A program made the translations under genes and the position numbers. The notes beneath the pieces were generated by a model. It searched no databases. It was not told the DNA's origin and was given only the letters and a program-made list of their open reading frames with translations. Below are positions 34,990 to 44,081 of a stretch of 64,000 nt of DNA, piece by piece. The DNA is from Dyella sp. GSA-30. Its GTDB lineage: Bacteria; Pseudomonadota; Gammaproteobacteria; Xanthomonadales; Rhodanobacteraceae. The first letter of the stretch is position 1; every line of letters begins with the position of its first letter. The stretch lies in contig NZ_AP027042.1 in NCBI RefSeq assembly GCF_027924605.1, forward strand, positions 2,147,524-2,211,523. The letters are read 5' to 3'.

Positions 34990-37065
34990 ATGAAGCCCCT
35001 GTTTGTCGCGCTGGCGCTTGCGCTGGCGTCCACCTCTGCCGTGGCGGCCGAGGTCGAGAGTCACACGCCGCATCCGTTCGGGATCCGGGATCTGGTGATG
35101 ATGGATCGTGTCGGCGATCCGCAATTATCGCCGGATGGCCGGTACGCGCTCTATACCGTCCGGGCCACCGACTATGCCGCGAACAAGGGCGTTACTGCGA
35201 TCTATCTGCTCGATCTGGGCAAGGGCGGTCAACCGGTCAAGCTGGTCGACAAGGCCTCGACGCCGCGCTGGTCGCCGCAGGGCGATGCGTTCTATTACAC
35301 CGCAGCGAAGGATGGCGTGTCGCAGCTCTGGCGCCGCGGTTTTGCCAATGGCAAAGCCGTCGATAGCGCCACGCAGGTGACGCATGTCGCGTTGGATGTC
35401 GATGGCTACAAGATCTCCCCAGATGGCAAGAAAGCCCTGTTGAGCTACGAGGTCTACACCGACTGCGCCGACCTGGCCTGCACTAAGGAGCGCCTCGATG
35501 GCCGTGCCGCGGACAAGTCCAGTGGGACGGTCTACAACAAGCTGTTCGTGCGCCACTGGGATACCTGGGAAGACGGTCGTCGCTCGCAGCTCTACATCGC
35601 CGACATCAATGGTGGCGAAAGCGCCCAGCCGGTATTGCTGAGCCGCGGCATCGATGGCGATGTGCCAAGCAAGCCGTTCGGTGGCGATGACGAATTCTCG
35701 TTCTCGCCCGATGGCCAGACGGTGTATTTCGATGCGCGCATCGCCGGCAATAGCGAGCCGTGGTCGACCAACTTCGACGTGTACAGCGTGCCGGCCGATG
35801 GTTCGGCAGCACCGAAGAATCTCACCGCCGACAATCTCGCCTGGGATGCCAACCCTGTGGCTTCGCCGGACGGCAAGACGCTTTACTACCTGGCGATGAA
35901 GGAGCCGGGTTCCGAAGCGGACCGTTTTGCGATCATGGCGCTGGATTTGTCCACTGGCCAGAAGCGTGAGGTCGATCCGAGCTGGGATCGTTCTGCGGGT
36001 GGCCTGCAGATTTCCGAAGACGGCAAGACGCTTTATGCCACCACTGACGACAATGGCCAGCACCCGTTGTTTGCGATCGACGTGGCGACCGGCAAGGTCA
36101 CCAAGCTGGTCACGGACGGTTCGGTAGGCGCCTATTCGCTGGGCAAGTCACGCGTGCTGCTGTCGCGCGATGATCTGAAGCGCCCCGCCGATCTCTATAC
36201 CGCCACGCTTGCGGGCAAGGATCTCAAGCAGGTAACGCATTACAACGCGCAGCGCCTGAAGAATGTGCGCATGGGCGACCCGGAGTTCTTCACCTTCAAG
36301 GGTTGGAATAACGAGACGGTGCAGGGCTATGTGGTCAAGCCGGCCGACTATAAGCGCGGTAAGAAGTATCCGGTGGCCTTCATCATCCACGGCGGTCCAC
36401 AGGGCGCAATGACCAATAGCTGGAGCTATCGCTGGAACGCGCAGACGTATGCGGGCCAGGGTTTTGCGGTGGTAACGATCAACTTCCACGGGTCGACCGG
36501 TTATGGCCAGGCCTTCACCGAGTCCATCTCGGGCGATTGGGGCGGCAAGCCGCTGGAGGATCTGAAGCTGGGCTGGAAGTCAGCACTGGGCAAGTACAGC
36601 TTTCTCGATGGCGATCGCGCCTGCGCGCTCGGTGCCAGCTACGGCGGCTACATGGTTTATTGGATGGCCGGCGTGTGGAACGAGCCGTGGAAGTGCCTGG
36701 TCGACCATGACGGCGTATTCGACGCGCGTGCGATGTACTACGACACCGAAGAGCTGTGGTTCGAAGAGAAGGAGAACGGCGGTACGCAGTTCGAGCACCC
36801 GGAGAACTACGAGAAGTTCAACCCGATCAATCATGTGAAGGATTGGCGCGTACCGATGCTGGTGGTGCATAGCGGTAAGGATTTCCGCATCCCCGACACA
36901 CAGGGGATGGGTGCGTTCACGGCTTTGCAGCGTCGCGGCATTCCGAGCCAGCTGTTGCACTTCCCGGATGAGAACCATTGGGTGCTCAAGCCGCAGAACA
37001 GTGTGCAGTGGCATGAGACGGTCAATGCCTGGTTGAAGAAGTGGACGGCGCCGGACGGTAAGTAA
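34990..37065 (+). CDS. Secreted S9-family dipeptidyl/acylaminoacyl peptidase
   Basis: A 691-residue exported serine peptidase. A signal peptide (cleavage near AVAA, residue 20) leads into a beta-propeller with DPP-type repeats (DPQLSPDGRYALYTV, DEFSFSPDGQTVYFDAR, NPVASPDGKTLYYLA). The C-terminal hydrolase domain carries GASYGGYM (Ser550), HSGKDFRIP (Asp631) and DENHWVLKP (His663). It is probably periplasmic. It resembles bacterial DPP5/DPP4-like enzymes that trim peptides for uptake. It is separate in sequence from the S9 peptidase at 12161-14125. It is monocistronic, with a strong terminator directly after it. Confidence 0.92.
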   Translation: MKPLFVALALALASTSAVAAEVESHTPHPFGIRDLVMMDRVGDPQLSPDGRYALYTVRATDYAANKGVTAIYLLDLGKGGQPVKLVDKASTPRWSPQGDAFYYTAAKDGVSQLWRRGFANGKAVDSATQVTHVALDVDGYKISPDGKKALLSYEVYTDCADLACTKERLDGRAADKSSGTVYNKLFVRHWDTWEDGRRSQLYIADINGGESAQPVLLSRGIDGDVPSKPFGGDDEFSFSPDGQTVYFDARIAGNSEPWSTNFDVYSVPADGSAAPKNLTADNLAWDANPVASPDGKTLYYLAMKEPGSEADRFAIMALDLSTGQKREVDPSWDRSAGGLQISEDGKTLYATTDDNGQHPLFAIDVATGKVTKLVTDGSVGAYSLGKSRVLLSRDDLKRPADLYTATLAGKDLKQVTHYNAQRLKNVRMGDPEFFTFKGWNNETVQGYVVKPADYKRGKKYPVAFIIHGGPQGAMTNSWSYRWNAQTYAGQGFAVVTINFHGSTGYGQAFTESISGDWGGKPLEDLKLGWKSALGKYSFLDGDRACALGASYGGYMVYWMAGVWNEPWKCLVDHDGVFDARAMYYDTEELWFEEKENGGTQFEHPENYEKFNPINHVKDWRVPMLVVHSGKDFRIPDTQGMGAFTALQRRGIPSQLLHFPDENHWVLKPQNSVQWHETVNAWLKKWTAPDGK

Positions 37066-37081
37066 GAGGTTTCGTGTGAAG

Positions 37082-37113
37082 AAAACGGCCACCTCTGAGG
37101 TGGCCGTTTTTTT
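37082..37113 (+). terminator. Rho-independent terminator of the S9 peptidase gene
   Basis: AAAACGGCCACCT pairs perfectly with AGGTGGCCGTTTT over a 3-base loop, followed by T residues to 37113. The flanking A-run makes it potentially bidirectional, serving the convergent corA gene too. Confidence 0.9.
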
Positions 37114-37120
37114 GGAGGTT

Positions 37121-37142
37121 GTCGCGACTTCAGTCGCAATCC
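37121..37142. repeat. Single family B repeat arm
   Basis: GTCGCGACTTCAGTCGCAATC is one arm of the element seen in pairs at 30862 and 50539, here alone between the S9 peptidase terminator and the corA stop (convergent genes). Confidence 0.65.
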
Positions 37143-37146
37143 ACGG

Positions 37147-38166
37147 TCAAAGCCACTTATTCCGTTTCAACCCCAGGAAAATTCCGCCGACTACACACAC
37201 CACCACCGTGATGATGATCGGATAAGCCCAGGGCGAAGCCAGCTCGGGCATATGAGTGAAGTTCATGCCGTACCAACTGGTGATCAGCGTCGGCGCAGCA
37301 AGCATCGCAGCCCAGCCCGCCAGCTTCTTCATCACCTCGTTCTGACCGAACGTCACCAGCGACAGGTTGACGTTGATCGCCGCAGCGAGCATTTCGCGCA
37401 TCGCGCTGATCGATTCGTTGACGCGAAAAACGTGATCATAGACATCGCGGAAATACGCGCGCAGCTCGTCCTGAATCAGGTGTGGGTGCATACGCACCAG
37501 CTGGCTGATGATGTCCTGCAGTGGCGCGACAGCTAGGCGCAACGTCATCAGGTCGCGCTGCATGTCGTAAAGACGTCGCACCGTCTGGCGCTTGAACGTC
37601 TCCGCAAAGATGTCTTTTTCCAGATCCTGCAACTCTTCGCGGAAATCGCGCACGATCGGCAACAGGTTGTCGACGATGAAGTCGAGTACGCCGTAGAGCC
37701 CGTAGCTCGGCCCTAACGCAAGCAACTCGGGTGAGTGCTCGCAGCTGCGTCGCGCCGGTGCGTAGGAGAGCGAGGCACCGTGGCGCACGGTTACCAGATA
37801 GCGCGGTCCCAGGAAGATATGCGTTTCGCCAAAGGCGATGTGGCCACCGACCAGCTGAGCGGTCTGTACGACGATAAACAACGAATCGCCATAGGCTTCG
37901 ATCTTGGTGCGTTGATGCGCCTGCTGTGCGTCTTCGATCGCAAGATCATGCAGGTCGAATTCTTCCTGCAGTTTCAACAGCAGCTTCTCGTCGGGCTCGT
38001 GCAGGCCGACCCATACGAAGGTATCGGGCTCCTTCAGCACGTCACTGATGTGGTCGAGGCTGATGTCGCCGATGCGCTTCCCGTCGTTACGGTAGGCAAC
38101 GCAATTGACCACCATGGAGGGCGCGAGTGCGGGTTCTAAGCTGGGCGTTGGGCTGGGTAGCGACAT
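37147..38166 (-). CDS. corA: CorA-family magnesium/cobalt transporter
   Basis: A 339-residue pentameric inner-membrane divalent-cation channel. A large N-terminal cytoplasmic domain (with the conserved IEDAQQAHQRTK region near residue 83) and a long stalk helix precede two C-terminal membrane segments. The pore signature is SWYGMNF (GMN, near residue 301), and the basic C-terminus reads LKRNKWL. The ATG at 38166 is used; the frame opens 7 codons earlier at 38187. Neither has a good Shine-Dalgarno. The upstream DUF4105 gene is 42 bases away on the same strand. Confidence 0.93.
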   Translation of the reverse strand: MSLPSPTPSLEPALAPSMVVNCVAYRNDGKRIGDISLDHISDVLKEPDTFVWVGLHEPDEKLLLKLQEEFDLHDLAIEDAQQAHQRTKIEAYGDSLFIVVQTAQLVGGHIAFGETHIFLGPRYLVTVRHGASLSYAPARRSCEHSPELLALGPSYGLYGVLDFIVDNLLPIVRDFREELQDLEKDIFAETFKRQTVRRLYDMQRDLMTLRLAVAPLQDIISQLVRMHPHLIQDELRAYFRDVYDHVFRVNESISAMREMLAAAINVNLSLVTFGQNEVMKKLAGWAAMLAAPTLITSWYGMNFTHMPELASPWAYPIIITVVVCVVGGIFLGLKRNKWL

Positions 38167-38208
38167 GCGCGCATGATGCCGCCCCACAAGAGACAGGGCA
38201 ATGACGGC

Positions 38209-39411
38209 CTAAGCCGGGCGATTTCTGCGCAGCGTGAAAGCCAAGGCCAGCCAGCAAGGCAGGGCAAACAGGAGCCAGGGCTGGTTCTGCTGCACGACGC
38301 CTGGCAGCAGGTGCAATCCGATAGCAAGCAGTGCTGCCACGAGCTGTACGACTAGCACGATGTTCGCAAAGCGCGACGCGGACACGCCGCGCCGGGCTCG
38401 CCACACGCTGGCCAATAGCAGCCATGCCAGCGGATTGAACAGCAGCAGGTTGGCATTGGCCCAGGCGGAGTGATGGGCGGTCCCTAGCCAGAGGATCAGC
38501 AAGATGACGCCGACGACACCGGCCAGCAACAGATAGAGGCTGGCGAGGAGGGCGTAGCCGATCGGCCAGATTCGCTGCAGTGCGATCAACAGAGCCGCGA
38601 ACACGAGGCCGGCAATGGCCAGTGGCAGGCGCAGGTCCGGTGCGTTATCCGGTGGTGCCTGCAGGCGATTGGGTGAGAGGACTTGTTCGTCGATAACCAG
38701 TGCGCGGCCGTCGCCGGTCTTGATGCCGGCGAGCTCGCGCTGCAGCACCATCGGCAGGAAGCTTTCCTGCCACGCGTTGAGCGGCTGGTCGGCGTAGGGG
38801 CCCAGGCCGAGGTCGAGGATCAGCATCAGCCATGACTGGTTGCTCATCAGGCGTGCTGTCTGCTGACGGTAGGTCATGCCGCCGGGCTTAGCCTGTAAGG
38901 CGGTTTTCAGAATGCCGCCCAGAGCCTTGTCCAGCGCATCGCGCACACGGGTACTGCAATTGGTGACGTAGTAGTCGTAGTCGTAGCGCACGTTTTCCGG
39001 GCGCAGGTTCCATAGCAGGTAGTCGCGCAGGGCAGTGGCTTGTTCGGGCGTAAAGGCCAGGCGCTGCCGTGTGACTGAGCGGCCGGTTTCGACGTAGTAG
39101 CGCTCGTCGTCTTCGCTGTGTGCGGCATCCATCAAGTAGTGCATGCGGCCGCGGGCAAAGTTGAACAGGAATCCGCTTTCGTCGAAGTCGAACACGCCGT
39201 AGTTGAAGTTGACCGCTTCGCCGCTGACGGTGTCGCGAATCTCGATGGCGTCGTGGCCGAAGCGTTCCCAGTAGGTTTCGCCGGGGCCGTAGGTGATCAG
39301 GGAGACTTCGAGGTTGGTGCCGGGGGCGTTGGCGACGTCGGCGTGGGCCGGGAGGATGGCCAGCCAGAGCAGCAGGAGCAGGGTGGCGCAGCGACGGATG
39401 TATGTGTTCAA
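38209..39411 (-). CDS. DUF4105 (Lnb N-terminal) periplasmic-domain membrane protein
   Basis: A 400-residue protein. A signal peptide (cleavage near PAHA, residue 24) is followed by a DUF4105/Lnb-N domain. That domain has conserved YGPGETYWERFGHDAIEI (about residues 41-58), FNYGVFDF and a YDYYVTNCSTRVRDALD segment with a Cys, resembling a cysteine/His peptidase-like fold. About four to five membrane helices form the C-terminal 140 residues. The family is envelope-associated and its activity is not established. Next to corA and corC it may share an envelope or cation-stress context, but no direct link is visible. Confidence 0.82.
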   Translation of the reverse strand: MNTYIRRCATLLLLLWLAILPAHADVANAPGTNLEVSLITYGPGETYWERFGHDAIEIRDTVSGEAVNFNYGVFDFDESGFLFNFARGRMHYLMDAAHSEDDERYYVETGRSVTRQRLAFTPEQATALRDYLLWNLRPENVRYDYDYYVTNCSTRVRDALDKALGGILKTALQAKPGGMTYRQQTARLMSNQSWLMLILDLGLGPYADQPLNAWQESFLPMVLQRELAGIKTGDGRALVIDEQVLSPNRLQAPPDNAPDLRLPLAIAGLVFAALLIALQRIWPIGYALLASLYLLLAGVVGVILLILWLGTAHHSAWANANLLLFNPLAWLLLASVWRARRGVSASRFANIVLVVQLVAALLAIGLHLLPGVVQQNQPWLLFALPCWLALAFTLRRNRPA

Positions 39412-39434
39412 GCGAGAGTCCGCGGTGGATGGAG

Positions 39435-39483
39435 AGCCCCCCTCACCCCAACCCTGTCCCCCGGCAAGCCAGGGGAGAGGGAG
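39435..39483. repeat. Family A repeat, single arm
   Basis: One arm (CCCCTCACCCCAACCCTGTC then GGCAAGCCAGGGGAGAGGG) without its inverted partner lies between corC and the DUF4105 gene, which are on the same strand. It differs from the other copies by a T to G change in CCCTCTCC and by loss of two A. Confidence 0.75.
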
Positions 39484-39507
39484 CTGACTGGGGCGAGCGT
39501 GTGTCGA

Positions 39508-40359
39508 CTAGTCGCCGTTAGTGTGGCGGGTAACTCGAAACTGCTGCACGCGGCGGTCGTCGGCTTCGGTGACGTGGAACAGGTAGCCGCTGATGGCGAT
39601 TTCCTCGCCCACTTCCGGCAGGTGGCCGAATTCGGACGTGGTCATGCCACCGACGGTGTCGAATTCCTCGTCGGAGAAGTCCGCGCCGGTCTGCTCGTTG
39701 AAATCGGCAATCGGGGTCAACGCGCTGACCAGCCAGCTGCCGTTGGCCTGCGGGTGCATCAGCTGCGGCTCTTCCTCGTCGTCGTGCTCGTCGTCGATCT
39801 CGCCGACGATCTGTTCGAGCACGTCTTCGATGGTGATCAGCCCGGCGACGCCGCCGTATTCGTCGACCACCAGCGCCATGTGGTTGCGCGTGTGGCGAAA
39901 CTCGGCCAGCAGCACATTCAAGCGCATTGATTCGGGGATCAATACGGCCGGGCGCAGGATCGTGTGGATGTCGAAGGCATGGCCGTCGCCGACATACTTC
40001 AGCAGGTCCTTGGCCAGCAGGATGCCGACGATCTCGTCCTTGTCCTCGCCGTGCACCGGGAAACGCGAGTGTCCCGATTCGACCGCAGTGGCCAGAATGT
40101 CCGTGAGCGGGGCTTCGGCCGAGAGCATGACGATCTGGGTGCGCGGCACCATCACGTCGTCGACGCTCAGTTCGGTCACCTTGATCGCACCCTCGACCAT
40201 GGTCAGGGTGTCGTTCGAGAGCAGGCCCTTGGCCTGGGCGGCGCGCAGCTCCTCGATGAGCTCTTGGCGATTACGCGGCTCGCCGGAAAACATGTGGCCC
40301 AGTCGATCCCACCAGGAGCGGTGGGCCGGGCCGCTGGTACTGCCAGGGTCCTCGTTCAT
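39508..40359 (-). CDS. corC: CorC/HlyC-family CBS-domain transporter-associated protein
   Basis: A 283-residue cytosolic protein. Two CBS domains are visible (the first around VDDVMVPRTQIVML near residue 65, the second around LRPAVLIPESMRLNVLL near residue 135). A C-terminal CorC/HlyC transporter-associated domain follows (SWLVSALTPIADFNEQTGADF). It is linked to magnesium and cobalt efflux or to regulation of CorA-type transport. An acidic stretch DDEHDDEEE joins the CBS and C-terminal domains. The order ybeY-corC on one strand matches the conserved ybeZ-ybeY-ybeX cluster of E. coli; lnt, next in E. coli, is absent here. Confidence 0.92.
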   Translation of the reverse strand: MNEDPGSTSGPAHRSWWDRLGHMFSGEPRNRQELIEELRAAQAKGLLSNDTLTMVEGAIKVTELSVDDVMVPRTQIVMLSAEAPLTDILATAVESGHSRFPVHGEDKDEIVGILLAKDLLKYVGDGHAFDIHTILRPAVLIPESMRLNVLLAEFRHTRNHMALVVDEYGGVAGLITIEDVLEQIVGEIDDEHDDEEEPQLMHPQANGSWLVSALTPIADFNEQTGADFSDEEFDTVGGMTTSEFGHLPEVGEEIAISGYLFHVTEADDRRVQQFRVTRHTNGD

Positions 40360-40439
40360 TACTCTTGCGAATGCAGCCCGTATGCGGGCGGAAATTGGAG
40401 TCTATCGGAAAAAGCGTTTCGATTCAGGGACAAGGGCCG

Positions 40440-40901
40440 TCAGTACGGATCGGCGATTCCCAGCTTGGCCAAAATCCGTGTCTCCAGGGCCTCCATCGCC
40501 TCTGCCTCAGCGTCGACCATATGGTCATAGCCAAGCAGATGCAGCACGCCGTGGACGGTCATATGGGCCCAGTGATGGCGCGGCGGTTTGCCTTGTTCGA
40601 CGGCTTCGCGGGCGACCACCGGGGCGCAGATCGCCAGATCGCCGATCAAGGGGAGCTGGACGCCTGGCGGGAGTTCGGCGGGGAAGGACAGCACGTTGGT
40701 GGCGTAGTCCTTGCCGCGGTAGTCGCGGTTGAGCTCCCGGCCTTCGGCGGCATCGACGATGCGGATCGAAAGCTCGGCCTGCCGGCGTCGTTTGGCGCCG
40801 GCCAGGGCGGCATTTACCCACTCACGAAAGCTGGCAGCCGAAGGCACCCCGGTACGGGCGACACCGTAGCTCACATGAACCTGGTGCTCAGCGGGGGGCA
40901 T
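40440..40901 (-). CDS. ybeY: rRNA maturation RNase YbeY
   Basis: A 153-residue zinc-dependent endoribonuclease for 16S rRNA 3'-end processing and 70S quality control. The metal-binding motif [11 protein letters not shown] is intact near residue 118, and the fold element [16 protein letters not shown] (about residues 61-76) is typical. The ATG at 40901 gives the family length. A longer frame from 41099 runs inside phoH and is rejected. It overlaps the phoH 3' end by 14 bases. Confidence 0.94.
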   Translation of the reverse strand: MPPAEHQVHVSYGVARTGVPSAASFREWVNAALAGAKRRRQAELSIRIVDAAEGRELNRDYRGKDYATNVLSFPAELPPGVQLPLIGDLAICAPVVAREAVEQGKPPRHHWAHMTVHGVLHLLGYDHMVDAEAEAMEALETRILAKLGIADPY

Positions 40902-41892
40902 TGTCCGGCCTGGCGTTGGATTTGTCGGCGTCTTCGAAGGCTTCGTAGGCGCGCACGATCTTGGCCACCAGCGGGTGGCGCACCACGTCGCGCGAGGTGA
41001 AGAAGGTAAAGCTGATGCCTTCGACGCCGCGCAGCACTTCGATGGCGTGGCGCAGGCCCGAGCGCACGTGGCGGGGCAGGTCGATCTGACTGACGTCACC
41101 GGTGATCACCGCCACCGAGCCGAAGCCGATACGGGTCAGGAACATCTTCATCTGTTCGACTGTGGTGTTCTGCGCCTCGTCGAGGATCACGTACGAATCG
41201 TTGAGGGTACGACCGCGCATATACGCCAGCGGGGCGATTTCGATCACGTTGCGTTCGATCAGCTTGGCGACCTTCTCAAAGCCGAGCATCTCGTACAGCG
41301 CGTCGTACAGCGGGCGCAGGTACGGGTCGACTTTTTGCGACAGATCGCCGGGCAGGAAGCCGAGCTTCTCGCCGGCTTCGACGGCGGGGCGTACCAGCAG
41401 CAAGCGCTGCACGCGGTTGGCCTCCAAAGCCTCGACCGCACTGGCGACAGCCAGGTACGTTTTGCCGGTACCCGCCGGACCGACACCGAAGTTGATGTCG
41501 TGTGTGGTGATCGCGTGCAGGTAGCGCGCCTGGTTCGGGCCGCGGCCCTTGATCACGCCGCGCTTCACCCGGATGGTGACTTCCTGCGCGCCTTCGGCGG
41601 CTTCATCGACCATGGCATCGATGCCTGACTCGGCCAGATGCAGGTTGATGCGCGCACCGGTGAGCGCGTCTTTGGCCGTTTCGGCATAGAGCGCGCGCAG
41701 CACTTTTTCGGCGGCGCGGGCGGCACCTTCTTCGCCGATCACCTGGAACAGCTCACCGCGGTGATCGATCTCCACGCCCAGGCGCAGTTCAACCTGGCGC
41801 AGGTGTTCGTCGAACGGGCCGCACAGGTTGGCCAGCCGCGCGTTGTCGGCTGGCTCCAGGGTGAAATCGCGTTGGTTGAGTCCGTCGCTCAT
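40888..41892 (-). CDS. ybeZ: PhoH-family ATPase (YbeZ)
   Basis: A 334-residue cytosolic NTPase of the PhoH family, functionally paired with YbeY in ribosome metabolism. The Walker A motif GPAGTGKT is at residues 138-145, the Walker [10 protein letters not shown] follows near residue 237, and the conserved [16 protein letters not shown] lies between them. The ATG at 41892 gives the normal N-terminus; upstream frame starts (to 42084) fall within the GNAT gene. It overlaps the GNAT gene by 4 bases and ybeY by 14, indicating a tight operon. Confidence 0.95.
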   Translation of the reverse strand: MSDGLNQRDFTLEPADNARLANLCGPFDEHLRQVELRLGVEIDHRGELFQVIGEEGAARAAEKVLRALYAETAKDALTGARINLHLAESGIDAMVDEAAEGAQEVTIRVKRGVIKGRGPNQARYLHAITTHDINFGVGPAGTGKTYLAVASAVEALEANRVQRLLLVRPAVEAGEKLGFLPGDLSQKVDPYLRPLYDALYEMLGFEKVAKLIERNVIEIAPLAYMRGRTLNDSYVILDEAQNTTVEQMKMFLTRIGFGSVAVITGDVSQIDLPRHVRSGLRHAIEVLRGVEGISFTFFTSRDVVRHPLVAKIVRAYEAFEDADKSNARPDNAPR

Positions 41893-42383
41893 AGCGTTCG
41901 ATGCATCACATAAATGTCGGTCGGCCCCAACTCGGCATGGCGAAAGGCGCCGGGGACCTGGCCTACGATCTGAAAGCCATGGCGCTGCCACAAGCGCACG
42001 GCGGTGGTATTGGTCGAAACCACAAAATTGAACTGCATCGCGGTGAAGCCGCTGCGACGCGCTTCGCCCATGGAGTGTTCGCACAACATGGACGCGATAC
42101 CTTGCCCGCGCGCTGCCGGCGACACCATGTAGCCGGCATTGGCCACATGATCGCCCAGGCCCGGCTGATTGGGCTTGAGCATGTAGCAGCCAAGCATCTC
42201 GTCATTGCGTTCGGCGACGAAGCAGCGGCAGGGCGGTGTCGTCCACCATGCGCGCGCCTGCTCGATGCCGAGATCGGGCGGATAACTATAAGTATCGCCA
42301 CCGGCGATGACAGTTTGAAACAACGGCCAAACGCGTTCGAACTCGCCGGCCTCGATCTGTCGAACGCGTAGCGGCTCCGTCAC
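41889..42383 (-). CDS. GNAT-family N-acetyltransferase
   Basis: A 164-residue acetyltransferase with the acetyl-CoA-binding motif [19 protein letters not shown] (about residues 88-105) and motif B around [14 protein letters not shown] (about residues 124-137). The substrate is unknown. It is inserted between miaB and phoH with 4-base overlaps on both sides (ATGA), so it is fully embedded in the miaB-phoH-ybeY-corC operon. In E. coli these genes are contiguous without it. Confidence 0.88.
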   Translation of the reverse strand: MTEPLRVRQIEAGEFERVWPLFQTVIAGGDTYSYPPDLGIEQARAWWTTPPCRCFVAERNDEMLGCYMLKPNQPGLGDHVANAGYMVSPAARGQGIASMLCEHSMGEARRSGFTAMQFNFVVSTNTTAVRLWQRHGFQIVGQVPGAFRHAELGPTDIYVMHRTL

Positions 42384-43744
42384 GAGGCGAGGGCGACCGG
42401 GTTATCGGTGGTTTCGTCGTGCATCCTGAGTCGTCCGCGCAGCGAATTGCTCATCGCCTCGGTGATCACCACGTCGACGAACTGACCAATCAGGCGGGTA
42501 TGGCCGGGGAAGTTCACGTAGCGCATGTTTTCGGTGCGGCCTGTGAGCTCGTTGGCGTTCTTGCGGCTGGTCTTTTCGACCAGTACGCGCTGCACGCTGC
42601 CGACCATAGCGTCGTTGATCTTCTTCGCGTTGGCGTTCAGCACGGCCTGCAGTCGGGTCAGGCGTTCGTGTTTGACGGCCATCGGCGTGTCGTCGGCGAT
42701 GTTGGCTGCCGGTGTGCCCGGGCGCGAAGAGAAAATAAAGGAGAAGCTCTGGTCGAAGCCGACATCGTCGATCAGCTTCATGGTCTTTTCGAAATCCTCG
42801 TCGGTCTCGCCAGGGAAGCCGACGATGAAATCCGAGGACACGCAGATATCCGGGCGCACGGCGCGCAGCTTGCGGATCTTCTGCTTGAATTCGAGCGCGG
42901 TGTAGCCGCGCTTCATGGCGCTTAGGATGCGGTCCGAGCCTGCTTGCACCGGCAGGTGCAGGTAGTTCGCCAATTGCGGCACGCTGGCATACGCCTCGAT
43001 CAGCGAATCGGAAAACTCCAGCGGATGCGAGGTGGTGAAGCGGATGCGGCCGATGCCTTCGATCTGCGCGATCGCGTGAATCAGCACGGCCAGGTCGGCC
43101 ACGCCGCCGTCGTGTGTCGGTCCACGATACGCATTGACGTTCTGGCCGAGCAGATTCACCTCGCGCACGCCCTGGTCGGCGAGCTGGGCAATCTCCACGA
43201 TCACGTCGTCGAACGGGCGGCTGATTTCCTCGCCGCGCGTATAGGGCACCACGCAATACGAGCAGTACTTCGAGCAACCTTCCATGATCGACACGAAGGC
43301 GGTCGGGCCTTCGGCGCGCGGCTCGGGCAGGCGGTCGAACTTTTCGATTTCCGGGAAGCTGATGTCGACCTGCGACTTGCCGGTGGCGCGCTTGGCTTCG
43401 ATCAGCTCGGGCAGGCGGTGCAGGGTCTGCGGACCGAAGACCAGGTCGACATAGGGCGCGCGCTTGAGGATGGCGTCGCCTTCTTGCGAAGCCACGCAGC
43501 CGCCGACACCGATGAGTACCTGCTTTTCGCCCTGCTTGTGCTCCTTCCAGCGGCCGAGCTGGCTGAAGACCTTTTCCTGGGCCTTTTCGCGGATCGAGCA
43601 GGTGTTGATCAGGATGACGTCCGCTTCGGACTCGTCCTGGGTCAACTCCAGGCCGTGCGATGCCTTGAGCACGTCGGCCATCTTGGCCGAGTCGTACTCG
43701 TTCATCTGGCAGCCGTGGGTCTTGATGAAAAGCTTGCCGCTCAT
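42380..43744 (-). CDS. miaB: tRNA-2-methylthio-N6-dimethylallyladenosine synthase
   Basis: A 454-residue radical-SAM methylthiotransferase that adds the methylthio group to i6A37 of tRNAs reading UNN codons. Cys12, Cys49 and Cys83 bind the auxiliary cluster, and Cys157/161/164 (CSKYCSYC) bind the radical-SAM cluster. A C-terminal TRAM domain ([20 protein letters not shown] ...) is present. The ATG at 43744 gives the usual start; the frame continues upstream to 43876 without support. It heads the miaB-GNAT-phoH-ybeY-corC operon. Confidence 0.97.
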   Translation of the reverse strand: MSGKLFIKTHGCQMNEYDSAKMADVLKASHGLELTQDESEADVILINTCSIREKAQEKVFSQLGRWKEHKQGEKQVLIGVGGCVASQEGDAILKRAPYVDLVFGPQTLHRLPELIEAKRATGKSQVDISFPEIEKFDRLPEPRAEGPTAFVSIMEGCSKYCSYCVVPYTRGEEISRPFDDVIVEIAQLADQGVREVNLLGQNVNAYRGPTHDGGVADLAVLIHAIAQIEGIGRIRFTTSHPLEFSDSLIEAYASVPQLANYLHLPVQAGSDRILSAMKRGYTALEFKQKIRKLRAVRPDICVSSDFIVGFPGETDEDFEKTMKLIDDVGFDQSFSFIFSSRPGTPAANIADDTPMAVKHERLTRLQAVLNANAKKINDAMVGSVQRVLVEKTSRKNANELTGRTENMRYVNFPGHTRLIGQFVDVVITEAMSNSLRGRLRMHDETTDNPVALAS

Positions 43745-44081
43745 GGCGTTGGGTACCGATCGGGGAGGCAGAAGCGCTTTGCGCCGAACCGCGTAGTTTA
43801 CGCCGACCCGGGGCGGCCTGCCAGTCGGGTGGGGCTGGCGGATCAAGGACTTAAAGTGATGAAAGCCCCTCCTCACCCAACCCTCTCCCCCGGCAAAGCC
43901 AGGGGAGAGGGAGCCTACTGAGGCGAGCCTCAGCGTTTCGCACTACTGCAACCTGCTCCCTCTCCCCTGGCTTTGCCGGGGGAGAGGGCTGGGGTGAGGG
44001 GGCGCTCTAGTTCCTGCCAAAGCGCACGCTTTCAAAGTTCGACTATTGAGCGCCATCCCGCAGACCTGCACACTCCGCAGC
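43745..44081. other. Divergent intergenic region holding repeat family A copy 4
   Basis: This stretch of 337 bases between miaB (minus) and the lytic transglycosylase (plus) contains the paired repeat at 43865-44004. Promoters for both genes must flank it. I see no gene. Confidence 0.5.
43865..44004. repeat. Paired inverted repeat, family A, copy 4 (REP-like)
   Basis: Two inverted arms with CCCTCTCCCC and GGCAAAGCCAGGGG cores flank about 50 bases. This is the only copy between divergent genes. Confidence 0.85.

Noticed and set aside
40902-41099. N-terminal extension of ybeY upstream of 40901
   Set aside because: It runs through the phoH coding region in another frame and resembles nothing; the shorter start gives the standard length.
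5428-44004. Repeat family A considered as a CRISPR remnant
   Set aside because: The copies are inverted pairs scattered over tens of kilobases with unequal spacing and no cas genes.
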